Assembly: GCA_008330645.1 (NCBI GenBank)
Contig: VLTN01000033.1
Span: 310,001 to 374,000 of the forward strand
Origin: Cafeteria roenbergensis
Taxonomy: Eukaryota; Sar; Bigyra; Bicosoecida; Cafeteriaceae
Reading direction: 5' to 3'
Length of the DNA stretch: 64,000 nt
Shown here: one piece after another, positions 1 to 8,504 of the stretch
Layout of the letters: each line of letters starts with the position of its first letter
Numbering within the stretch: position 1 is the first letter of the stretch
Notes under the pieces: generated by a model
Told to the model about the DNA's origin: nothing
Database searches by the model: none
The model's input: the letters and a program-made list of their open reading frames with translations, nothing else
Made by a program: the position numbers and the translations under genes

Positions 1-2851
1 CACTAGGATGCCCCGAGGCCGAACGAGACGTGTCGGCAGAGCGCGCACCTGTGACGGCTTCAGCACCCGGCAGAGCATTGCCCCCCCTCGTTGCAGCTAG
101 AGCAGTTGGCGCACAAACGGGAGGCTGCTGTGGCTGCTTCTGCTGCTGGCGCCGACCCGCCTGCCGACGTCCCGACGACTCCGTGGACCCTCCGGCGCGC
201 CCGGCCTGCGGGAGGGGCGGCCCCAGGCCCTTCGTGGTTGCCTTGTGCAGAGCCGCGAGGGACCCCGCCCCGTCGATGGGGTCGCCTGCTGGGATGCCAT
301 GTGCAACGCCTCCCGCCGTCGCCATCGTGCCGGTGGCGCTGCCGGCGACAGCTCGAACGGCAGCGTGCCAGGCGAAATCCGCCGCTTTCAGGGCTCCATC
401 ACTCGACTTGGAAGGCACCGGCGATGAACCCAGGTTGCCTGTGTCTCCGGCACTGCCCGTGGCGCTGCTTCCGTCAGCGGGGCTGCCAGGGGTCCCCCTG
501 TCAGCCCCGCCGAGGGCAGCTTGACGCCAGTCGGCATCCGAAGCAGCATCGCGCTCGCCGCGAGCTGAGTGGCGCACCGTGCGACTCACGGCTCTGATTC
601 CGGCAGAGCTGGCCGCGAGCGACAAACCAGCGGCCTCAGCCAGAGTCGCACCGTCCACCGCCTGGCCCAGCCGTCGTTTGCCTGCGCCGGAGAACGAGGC
701 CCCGCCAGCGTCCCACGCGGGGAAGCCAGAGGAGGAGGTGCCCACTGGCTCCACCAAGGTCCGACGTCGCCCGAAAGCTGGCACGACTCCCGCTGCGATG
801 CCGATCGCGCCTGGAAGAATGTCCGTGCCACTGCTGCCTCGCAAGGAAGGCCGCTGGCTGGGCACGCCAGCCCGTGCTCCCGCCGCCGCCGCCGCCGCCG
901 CCGCCGCCGAAGTGAAGGAAGGCGCGGAGGGGGATGGCGAAGAGGAGGAAGAAGCAGCAGGGGACTGGGCGGGCATCGGCAGTGGTGGGACGACGCACTG
1001 TTGCGTCGCAGTCGGGTGAGTGTTTGTCGACGGCCGCTGCTTGCGCTCGTCCTCCTGCCCGGGGAACGCGCTGCTCTGAGCACCGGATGGCCCAGCTCGT
1101 GTTGCCGCCACGGCTTCGCAGAGCGCGGCGTGGGCTCGGGCGGCGGCGCCAACGACTGTGACCCCGGCCGTCAGGCGGGGGGACGCGGCAGCCAGAGTTG
1201 CGAGGCGAAGCGGGTCGTACCACGTTGTGAACGGGCAGGACTTTGCCTTTTCGTCAGGGGAGGGCGCAGGCACCGCCGGTCCTGGTGCCTGTGCCGCGCG
1301 GGCGAGGAGCGACAAGCGAGGCCCCACTGCAGACGCCGCTTCGGCGTCGTCCTCCGCATGCAGATCCGCCCGGAGGCGGCTTGCGGAGGCCTCGGCGGCC
1401 TGCCAGCGCGGAGACTTTATGAGGGCGGCCCTCGCTCTGTGCCATGCCGAGGACATTGCGAGGAGGCGAAGCCGGACGGTGACGGACGAGGAGGCGCGTC
1501 CGATTGGCGAGGCGGCGTAGCGAGTGACAGCGTGGCCGTGGAGGTCCTCTGCCGCGTCGATCGCCGCGGCGAACGTCTGCATTGCTGTCTCGGCTGCCCA
1601 CCGGGCCTTGGTAGACGCAGCGCCTGTGAGCTTCGTGCGGAGAACGTCGATGCCGCTCTCGTCCAGGCGCCGGCAGAGGAACTCCACCAGGCAGTGCTGC
1701 AGTCCGCGCCAGCCGCCCAAGGCGCCCGCCTGGTGGGACGCGTCAGGCCACGGGCGGAGGGGTGCCTGAGAGAGGGGGTGGCGGAACGTCCAGTCGCCGC
1801 GGCCCTCAACACTCGCGCCCAACGCCGCGCTATCGGTCGGCGGCGCGATGGACCACCGAACGGGGCGGAGCCACGTTGACCCGCCAGCGCGGAAGGTGTG
1901 TAGAGCGCCGTCGCTCAGGAGCCGCACAACCAGCAGCGGCACGACCGACGGCGCTGCGGACTGGCCGCCCCCTGCCGCCGCAGCCGCCGTGCCAGACGGT
2001 GGCGACGTTGCGGGGAGGTCGGCCCCCGCCGGCGGCGACAGAAGGGCAGTGCGCCTCCTCCCCACGAAGAAGCCCCACATCGGCGCAGGCCAGCCGCGCC
2101 CCTCCGACCACACGGACACGAGCTCGCCGAGGGCGGGCCTCCCGCCCAGCGCCTCCCGCAGCCGCGAACCCACCATCGGCTTGAGTGCCGGTGGCGAGTC
2201 AGTGCCGTCCCACCCACACTTCCATTCCCAGGGCACTGCGCCCGAGGCCGGTGCGCCGTCCGTTCCGGCAGCGGAGACACCTGAGTCAGTCGAAACGGCG
2301 AAACGCCACTGGTGCGAAGCTTCCAGGGGGGGGCCGAACGCCTCGCCCTCTAAAAGCGACACGTGGCCGGTCGCTGCCGGGTTCCGGGAGCGCGAAGGGC
2401 TGGCGCCGGCGTTGGCGGCGCGGCACGCTGCGCCGAGGCGCCGCCGGGACGCAAACAGGTCCTGCGCCGCCCCAACGCCAGCTTCCTTTGTCCTGGCCAC
2501 AGCACCCGGCATCGGGCTCGCGGGGCCCGACGCCCGGCGCGGAGGGGGCGGCGGCATCACGGCAGCCGGCGAGGGTCGCGCCGAAGCGTTTCCGTCGCCA
2601 GCGTGCAGAGCGGGCGCGGCTGAGGGCGAGGGCGAGGGCTTGCGCGGCGGACTGGCCCGCCGCCGGCCCTTAGCCGGCGCCCGCCTGGGGCTGGCCTTGG
2701 GCTTTGCGCGGTCCGGCTGCTCGCCCAGACACTGCGCAACATGGATTTGGAATTCGGTCAGGCTGTGCGAGCCCTTGGCGAGCCTGACCTTGCATATTGG
2801 GCACTCGAACGCAGAGACAGCCGCCACCGCGGCGCCACGGCGCGCCCACAT
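1..2851 (-). CDS. UBZ4 (Rad18-type) zinc-finger protein, C-terminus cut by window edge
   Basis: An open frame of 950 codons runs without a stop from the ATG at 2851 to the left edge, so the C-terminus is missing. An in-frame stop lies upstream of the ATG, which fixes the start. Residues 17-41 form a CX2C-X16-HX3C finger (C17, C20, H37, C41, core CPICKVRL), the UBZ4 pattern of ubiquitin-binding repair proteins such as RAD18 and SLX4. That the finger binds ubiquitin is inference. The rest is not recognised: a basic, alanine/proline-rich linker, a region rich in Trp and Arg (about residues 190-500) that looks folded, then a Ser run and a nine-Ala run near 880-910. No RING, SAP or nuclease motif is visible. 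The visible part has no intron. Repair or ubiquitin signalling is plausible; the product is unnamed. Confidence 0.8.
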   Translation of the reverse strand, partial: MWARRGAAVAAVSAFECPICKVRLAKGSHSLTEFQIHVAQCLGEQPDRAKPKASPRRAPAKGRRRASPPRKPSPSPSAAPALHAGDGNASARPSPAAVMPPPPPRRASGPASPMPGAVARTKEAGVGAAQDLFASRRRLGAACRAANAGASPSRSRNPAATGHVSLLEGEAFGPPLEASHQWRFAVSTDSGVSAAGTDGAPASGAVPWEWKCGWDGTDSPPALKPMVGSRLREALGGRPALGELVSVWSEGRGWPAPMWGFFVGRRRTALLSPPAGADLPATSPPSGTAAAAAGGGQSAAPSVVPLLVVRLLSDGALHTFRAGGSTWLRPVRWSIAPPTDSAALGASVEGRGDWTFRHPLSQAPLRPWPDASHQAGALGGWRGLQHCLVEFLCRRLDESGIDVLRTKLTGAASTKARWAAETAMQTFAAAIDAAEDLHGHAVTRYAASPIGRASSSVTVRLRLLAMSSAWHRARAALIKSPRWQAAEASASRLRADLHAEDDAEAASAVGPRLSLLARAAQAPGPAVPAPSPDEKAKSCPFTTWYDPLRLATLAAASPRLTAGVTVVGAAARAHAALCEAVAATRAGPSGAQSSAFPGQEDERKQRPSTNTHPTATQQCVVPPLPMPAQSPAASSSSSPSPSAPSFTSAAAAAAAAAGARAGVPSQRPSLRGSSGTDILPGAIGIAAGVVPAFGRRRTLVEPVGTSSSGFPAWDAGGASFSGAGKRRLGQAVDGATLAEAAGLSLAASSAGIRAVSRTVRHSARGERDAASDADWRQAALGGADRGTPGSPADGSSATGSAGDTGNLGSSPVPSKSSDGALKAADFAWHAAVRAVAGSATGTMATAGGVAHGIPAGDPIDGAGSLAALHKATTKGLGPPLPQAGRAGGSTESSGRRQAGRRQQQKQPQQPPVCAPTALAATRGGNALPGAEAVTGARSADTSRSASGHPS
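885..911 (-). repeat. (GCC)n trinucleotide run encoding poly-Ala
   Basis: About nine GCC/CGC triplets in a row lie inside the UBZ4 gene and encode nine Ala on the minus strand. Simple repeat, probably length-variable. Confidence 0.8.
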
Positions 2852-3233
2852 TCGCGCCCCGTTCGGTGCTGGGGGGACGCGTCGCCGGGCTCGTGCTGGA
2901 GCCCTCAGCGGGCGCCGGCTTGGCCCGCGCCTCCGCCCGCTCGAGTGCTCCAGACCCCGCCGATTGGCAATCGCGGCGGCGCCGTTTGACACGCGGCAGA
3001 GCTCCGCTGCCGCGCTGCCAAGCAGCAGGCCAGGTGCGAGCGCAGCGGCAGCCCTGTGGCAGCGCTTTGGGCGCAGCCAGCACACACAGCGAAACCCGCT
3101 TGCGGTTCCAGCACGGTCCGCCTCCACGCCGACAGCGCGCCGCTGCCCCCAAGCGAGCTGCAACTCTTGCGCCGACGCACGCAGACACCCAGGTTGATTC
3201 CGAGTAGTTGCCGCGAGCGAGCCCCCTGCGATT
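2852..3233. other. Intergenic spacer upstream of the UBZ4 gene
   Basis: 382 bp between two minus-strand genes. It must hold the 3' end of the phosphatase transcript and the promoter of the UBZ4 gene. I see no conserved open frame or repeat in it. Confidence 0.5.
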
Positions 3234-5360
3234 TCAGAACGGCCCCGCCGCTCCGCTCCCGCCGCCGTCGGCATCCGTTGTCAGGGGGGGCGCGTGACTG
3301 TCGGTGGAAAGGGGCCGGGCCGGCCCGAACGTGCAAGCATCCGCCCAAGTCGAGTGAGGGTGGATAATCGACCTCACCTGGTCCTCGAAGCTGTCGAGCG
3401 TGCACGCGCTGCCAGCAAGAGCCTCCCACGCCATGGCGAGGAGGCGCTCTCGGGGAGGCGCTCCCTGGAGCGTCGCAGTCGCGGCCGCGCCGGGACTTCC
3501 CCACGACCTGGAGCAGCCCAGCAGCGGGGTGATGTCCTCGCCCTGGAACACCACGCGAACCAGGGGAAGCGTCTCCGCGACGCCGTGATGCACGGGCTGG
3601 CTCCCTTCCCTTCTCGTACCGGCGACGAGCTCCGAATCGGCCGAAAGCGTCCACAGCTCAAAGGTCAAGCGGGAGGCGTATCCGGGCCACTCGTGGTCGC
3701 CGGCGCCGAGAGAGGCAAGCAGGGGGTACAGCACCGTGTCGTGGGCGAAGCGGAACGAGGCGCGCAGGCTCGTGGTGCCCTCCCACGCTGCGCGCAGCTG
3801 CGCCGCGATGCCCCGGAGCGCTGGGAACATGAGGAGGGCCACGTCGGGCCCGCCAAGCCTCCGTCCGTAGTCTCGGTCGGCCTCGCGCAGAACGGCAGTC
3901 GCCACTGCGGCACTGAGGCACACGCCAGACCCGTCTGGCTCGGAAGCGCGGTCTTGCGGCGGCCGCGGCTTGCCGCCCGCGCCGAGCGCGCAGGGGAGCG
4001 GCTGGCCGTGGCACACGCGGGTGTTGACGAGGTCGGCCACGGCCAGGGTGCGCATCCTGGCCGCACGCCCCTGCTCCTCCGGCGGGGCCCCTCCGGCGGA
4101 GGCCAGCGCCGCGACTGCCTTTGAGACGCGCGGCGACACGCGCTTGTGGATGCTTGCGTGCGCGCGCACCTCGTCCACTATGAGGGAGGCGAGGGGGCAC
4201 CGGGACGCGTCCTTGGCCGCCAGCAGGGGGTCCAGCTCGCGAGGCACCACGAGCACGCTGCGTGTGGCGGGCTGCCCAGCCGCCGCTGCCGGCGCCGGGA
4301 CGCGCTGGAACGTGGGCTCGCTCTCCGTGCCGAACGGCAGCTCGGCCACGCTGGGCAGGGGCGCCAAGCCGTGCCAGAAGGATGCTCCCGACAGGGCCGT
4401 GCGGCCGTAGTTGGTGGACGACACGCGCACCGCCCAGGGGTCAGCGGCGGCCTCCGGGGTCAGCAGGGGCGCCCCCTCTCGCCGCACGGAGGCAGGAGCG
4501 ACTTGGACGCCGTCCGTGTCGCCGCGGCCAGCATCGTCGCCGACTGCTGCAGCTGCCATGCGCGGTGGCGGGGCCGACGCTGGCAGCGAGCCTGCCGCTG
4601 GCGGCGCGTGCAGCGGCTGCACTCGCCAAGTTGCGCCCTCGCCCGTCAGCAGGGTGCGGAAGAGCATCCCGAGCCGCATGTGCTGCTGCATACCCCGGTG
4701 GGTCAGTTGGCCGGACGCGCACACGGTGCCTGGCGCGTAGCGCGAGCCGTCGAGCCCGGCGGAAGCCGGCCCTGGCGCGCGCACCTTTCCGATGGCCTCC
4801 GCGCCGCAGCCGTCCCGGACGGGAGCTGCCGGCACGGCATCGGCAGTGGCTGCACTGATCTCTGTCTGCGCTGCATGCTTCGATAGCCCGGGCATCCCGC
4901 CCTCTCGACGCAGCGGAGGGTCGATGACGCACTCTGGCGACTCGTACTGCGCCCTGAAGCCATCCAGCACGGCCCATGCGTGGCGGTCCTCTCGAGGGAC
5001 GCCGCAGTCCCACGAGCCAGCGTCCGTGAACGGGATGTCCTCCATCCCGGAGCGGTCGCCGTGTCGCAGCACTCCCTGGAGGAATCGCAGCCGAAACGCC
5101 GCACCTGCCTCCTCCGACGCGGGAAGCACTCGGCGTGCGGCCCGAGCCCAGCCCCTGGCCCACGACTCGGGAAGCGTGGCATCCGAGGGCGGGCGCAGCC
5201 CGTCCTTGGTGGTATTGTAGCCCGCCCCAGGCGGGTGGCAGTAAGCTTGCAGCCGGTCCTGCACGAACTCTGGCGGGGGGGTGGCCGCCGGCGGGTCGAG
5301 CGCCCCAGCAACCAGCGCGGTGCTCACGGCCACAGCCAGCAGTGCATGCCCGGCTCGCAT
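3234..5360 (-). CDS. Secreted histidine acid phosphatase (clade 2)
   Basis: 708 aa from the ATG at 5360. The catalytic loop RHGDR (residues 99-103) carries the His that becomes phosphorylated, and the proton-donor motif AHDTVLYPL lies in the C-terminal half: together they are the two halves of the histidine acid phosphatase active site. The C-terminal pattern C..F...W..AC (CTLDSFEDQ, then STWADAC) is also typical. The first 20 residues (MRAGHALLAVAVSTALVAGA) form a signal peptide with an Ala-X-Ala-like end, so I prefer this ATG over in-frame ATGs at 5384 and 5420. The protein should act in the secretory, lysosomal or extracellular space on phosphomonoesters. It most resembles the lysosomal acid phosphatase/2-phosphoxylose phosphatase group; the substrate cannot be told. 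It is longer than usual (about 400-480 aa) because of Ala/Pro-rich inserts between the two halves. One exon. Confidence 0.88.
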   Translation of the reverse strand: MRAGHALLAVAVSTALVAGALDPPAATPPPEFVQDRLQAYCHPPGAGYNTTKDGLRPPSDATLPESWARGWARAARRVLPASEEAGAAFRLRFLQGVLRHGDRSGMEDIPFTDAGSWDCGVPREDRHAWAVLDGFRAQYESPECVIDPPLRREGGMPGLSKHAAQTEISAATADAVPAAPVRDGCGAEAIGKVRAPGPASAGLDGSRYAPGTVCASGQLTHRGMQQHMRLGMLFRTLLTGEGATWRVQPLHAPPAAGSLPASAPPPRMAAAAVGDDAGRGDTDGVQVAPASVRREGAPLLTPEAAADPWAVRVSSTNYGRTALSGASFWHGLAPLPSVAELPFGTESEPTFQRVPAPAAAAGQPATRSVLVVPRELDPLLAAKDASRCPLASLIVDEVRAHASIHKRVSPRVSKAVAALASAGGAPPEEQGRAARMRTLAVADLVNTRVCHGQPLPCALGAGGKPRPPQDRASEPDGSGVCLSAAVATAVLREADRDYGRRLGGPDVALLMFPALRGIAAQLRAAWEGTTSLRASFRFAHDTVLYPLLASLGAGDHEWPGYASRLTFELWTLSADSELVAGTRREGSQPVHHGVAETLPLVRVVFQGEDITPLLGCSRSWGSPGAAATATLQGAPPRERLLAMAWEALAGSACTLDSFEDQVRSIIHPHSTWADACTFGPARPLSTDSHAPPLTTDADGGGSGAAGPF

Positions 5361-5975
5361 CGTGCCCCCGCCGCCTCGAGCCATGGCAAGTGCGCGGAGG
5401 CGACCAGGGTTCCGGGCCATCGTGTCGGCTCTGCGGGTCGCGGACCGATGGCCTGCTCCGTCGAGGCTCCGGCTCCGTGCCGCCGTTGTGTGACCCGAGC
5501 GATAGAGTGCGAGCGCGGCGTGTGGCTCGTCGACGGCGACAATCGGCCGAGGGCCCGTTGCAAACGTGCGCGCGCATGCCACCCAGCAAGACCTGCCATC
5601 GCCTGTCGCTCCCGCGCGCGGTGCAAACTTGCGCGCCCGCGTCCTCCCCCCCCCGCCACGCGTGCTCTTCTGCCACAGTCAATGCCCTCTCGTGAGGACC
5701 TTGTCAGCAGACACACATGCGAAAGGGGGACACGGGACGCTGCCCCCGCTTCCGTTTGCGACCAGGCGCTGGGTCTGTCCGGTACCGGCTGCGCCACAGC
5801 CGCCCAAGCCCTGCGCTTGCCCACGCGTGCGGAGCCTGCGGCTGCCGCGGGTTGAGGGCAAACGCAGCGCGGAGCCAGAACCAAGGCACGCCGCGCTCCT
5901 GCTCCTGCTGCTCGCCATTCGTCCGTCTCCTTCCAGCGGCCAATCGGACCCTCCGACCACTGCAATACCCACGGC
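5361..5975. other. Intergenic spacer, phosphatase promoter and CPN10 3' region
   Basis: 615 bp between two minus-strand genes. Open frames here overlap one another in several frames, and none has a recognisable domain. I see no RNA gene. Confidence 0.5.
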
Positions 5976-6918
5976 TCAGTTCTCAAACTTGCCAAGGATG
6001 TCCTCGTCACGGAAGAGCTGGAACTCCTGGTCGCCCATCTTGACGGTGTGGCCGCCGTACTCGGGCAGCAGCACGGTGTCGCCGACGGCAACAGCCACCG
6101 CACGGCGCTTGCCGTCGCGGTCAAGGGCGCCGGGGCCGACGGCCACAACCTCGCCCTCGTTCTTCTTCACGCCAGACTCCGGGAGGAGAACGCCACCGGC
6201 CGTCTGCGTCGAAAGGGATGGCGAGGCAGACGAAAAGCTGGCGGCAGTCGAAGAGGGGCCGGCCACGTCCGTGCCTCGGGCAGATGGCTGGTGCGGCACT
6301 ACGCGGTGAGCACCACGTCAGAGCCGCATCTCACCTTCAGCTCGGGGACAACGCGGCGGACGAGCACGCGATCGGCGAGGGGCACGAGGCGGCGAAGACC
6401 AGCGGCAGCCTGCGATGGCGGATTTTGCACGAAGCAAGCGGCGAAAACACCTTCGGGGGACGGGGTGGAGGCCACTGCCGCGCTCTCAAAGACGCAACCA
6501 ACAGGGTGTGCGCCCACGGAGCGGGGAGGAGCGGGCGGGGGCGGCGCGCCAGTGCAAGGAGCGCGGATGCGAGCGAGGGCGGTCGGCCGCGTGGCGCTGC
6601 TTCGTTTGGAACTCAGGACCACGCTCCCCTGGGCCACGTGCCGCCCAGCGGAGCCCCGCCTCCCGGACCCAGGAAGCCCTCCTGGTACCGATCGTGCGCA
6701 GGCGCCGCGGGCCGGCGCGCGCGCGCGCGCGCGCAGCATCGCCCCGGGGAGACCGGTCCAGGCGCCCGCGTGTCTTCGTCAGCGGCCGCAAGCGTCCACG
6801 TGGTTGGCAGCGAGGGGGGCGGCCGGAAAAGGCGGTTGCCCGCCTGCTCGGCAGGCCCAAGCGGGGAGCAGCAGCATGGCACCGACGCCCCGCGGGGGAG
6901 CAGGGGGGCGCTCACCAT
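5976..6918 (-). CDS. CPN10: Mitochondrial-type 10-kDa chaperonin (Cpn10/Hsp10)
   Basis: Co-chaperonin that caps the Cpn60 ring during protein folding, expected in mitochondria. The last exon (5976-6203) encodes TAGGVLLPES through LLPEYGG to the end LFRDEDILGKFEN, and the middle exon (6335-6409) encodes AAAGLRRLVPLADRVLVRR. Joined, they give the standard family order including the mobile-loop region. The 131-nt intron (6204-6334) runs GTGAGA to CGCAG. No ATG is in frame in the middle exon. A 506-nt intron (6410-6915, GTGAGC to CGCAG) would place the ATG at 6916-6918 (context ACAATGG) directly before GCTGCCGCTGG, giving a 101-aa protein, exactly the family length. Exons 2 and 3 are certain. The three-base coding exon 1 is a strong inference. 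Confidence 0.9.
6712..6734. repeat. (CG)n alternating run in CPN10 intron 1
   Basis: About 23 bp of alternating C and G lies inside the proposed first CPN10 intron. Such runs can adopt Z-DNA; no function is shown. Confidence 0.75.
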
Positions 6919-8504
6919 TGTTCCGAGATGGACGCGGGCGAGTGCGCCGCGGAAAGGAGGCACGGAGGATGGCTGCAGAGCCGCGCCGCCTCGGCGGCGC
7001 TGTGTCAGTCGGCTCAACCGAGCATTCCAGCGAGGCGCACCCCTTGCCTCGCTCCCACGCGGCCACCCCACGCCCACCGCCGCTTGGTCCGTGAGGCGGG
7101 CGCGTCCATAAGGGAGGGAGCGAAACAAGAGCGGCCGCTGCCCCACCGCCGAAGGCCGCATTGGAATGGTGAATTGATGCTTTACGGGCCTCGGCTGATT
7201 TCGGCCAAGACGGCGCCAAAGAAGAAGCCAAGCTGTTTCACACAATCCAGGTAGAAAGACCGAAGAGAGGGGGGCAGGGGGGGGTGCAAGGCGCTCCGGC
7301 CGAACAGCACATTAAGTTTCCATCTGAGCAGTCCCTGTTATGGGCAGAAAATCTCCTCCACGTACGAAAGGAACACCAGCCTGCGCTGTTGCGAGCAGCG
7401 GATGAGCATCGCTGCTTGCTGGCGGCATTTCGTCTCCCATGGAGCTTCGAGAAACAATTGCGAACGAGGGTGCATAGCTTCACACATGTCTGGCAGCTGC
7501 GTATCCGCGCCATCAGTTCTGCTCTCTTGGCCAGACCGCGCCCCAACGCAGCACGCGGCACGGCGCCGGGGCCAGTTGTAGCGGGATCCCTGAAAAGTTT
7601 GTTTGTGGTAAGCAACCAGCCTCGGGCTCCACACCAAACGTTGTGGGGCCGAGCGCTGGCCGCCACCATCGTCGGCATCGTCAACTACGCTCGGGGCTGC
7701 CACCAGCGTCGCCAGATAAGGTTGCATGTGGAGGCGTGGCAGGTGCTCCCAGTGGCGCACGGCTCGTTTCCCCCGGCCCCCTTCTCGCAGGTGTGGGGAG
7801 CGCAGGCCAGGATGCCTGGCCGGCAGGGCTGAGCAGGTCAGAGGCGGCAAGGGCAATCGCCGGGCTGCAAAGTCGCACTGGAACCTCGCCGCAACGCAGA
7901 TGGCGACCGACCAGCGCTGAGTTCGGCGCAGCCCGGCGTCGCGCCTGCGATCTGTGGCCCTTGCGGAGCTTTTCACGGCGGTTCAGGGCGCTCCACGGGA
8001 GCAGCGCAAGGCCGCACGAACGCGGGTCGGCTCGCTCCCCGCTCCCCTGCCCCGGCCTGGGTCTGGGGCCGCGCCTAATCCGGGCGCAGTGGGGCCAAGG
8101 TGCGCGCCAGAGGCTCTGGTCGGCGGAGGCGAGCGTGGCAAGGCCTTCGTTTGGCGGCGCAGCGGGGCGGCGAGGGGCCTGGCTTCAGCGACCCGACAGG
8201 CTTCCATTTCCGCTCGCCTTGCGATGGCAGACGTTTGGCCAAGGGGCGCCTGATCTTCCGTCGATCGCCGACGAGCGACGGGCGCACATTTGGCTCCGGA
8301 GCCCCTCGCGCGGCTCCTGCCGCCCCCCCTCGGGCGAGCCCCGCATCACCGCAGCGGTACCGCGCGTCCCTTTTCGCTTTCTGGGCGGAGAGCCCGCCTC
8401 GGGGCTTCTTCGCGCCGCTCGGCGCGGCTGCCTGCCTGAACTTCGCGGAATCTGTTGGCTCGCACGCCTCTGTCCGGCCAGCTGCTTGTCACACCTGCAG
8501 CGCG
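6919..8504. promoter_or_regulatory. 1.6-kb divergent promoter region, CPN10 (-) / BET gene (+)
   Basis: Two genes point away from each other across this spacer. The part at about 7150-7640 is clearly less GC-rich than the surroundings and contains several A/T-rich words. Two overlapping open frames on opposite strands (7284-7832 and 7338-7976) show no domain or coding logic. The sequence just before the BET ATG (CTGCAG then CGCGATGG) could be the end of a 5'-UTR intron, although it ends in TGCAG, not the CGCAG used elsewhere. Confidence 0.45.

Noticed and set aside
3220-3380. Possible last intron in the acid phosphatase (CAGGTGAGG near 3376, CGCAG near 3227)
   Set aside because: The unspliced reading keeps the family C-terminal pattern C..F...W..AC, which splicing would destroy.
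7284-7976. Two overlapping opposite-strand frames in the CPN10/BET spacer
   Set aside because: Neither shows a domain, plausible composition or start context, and both cannot be coding.
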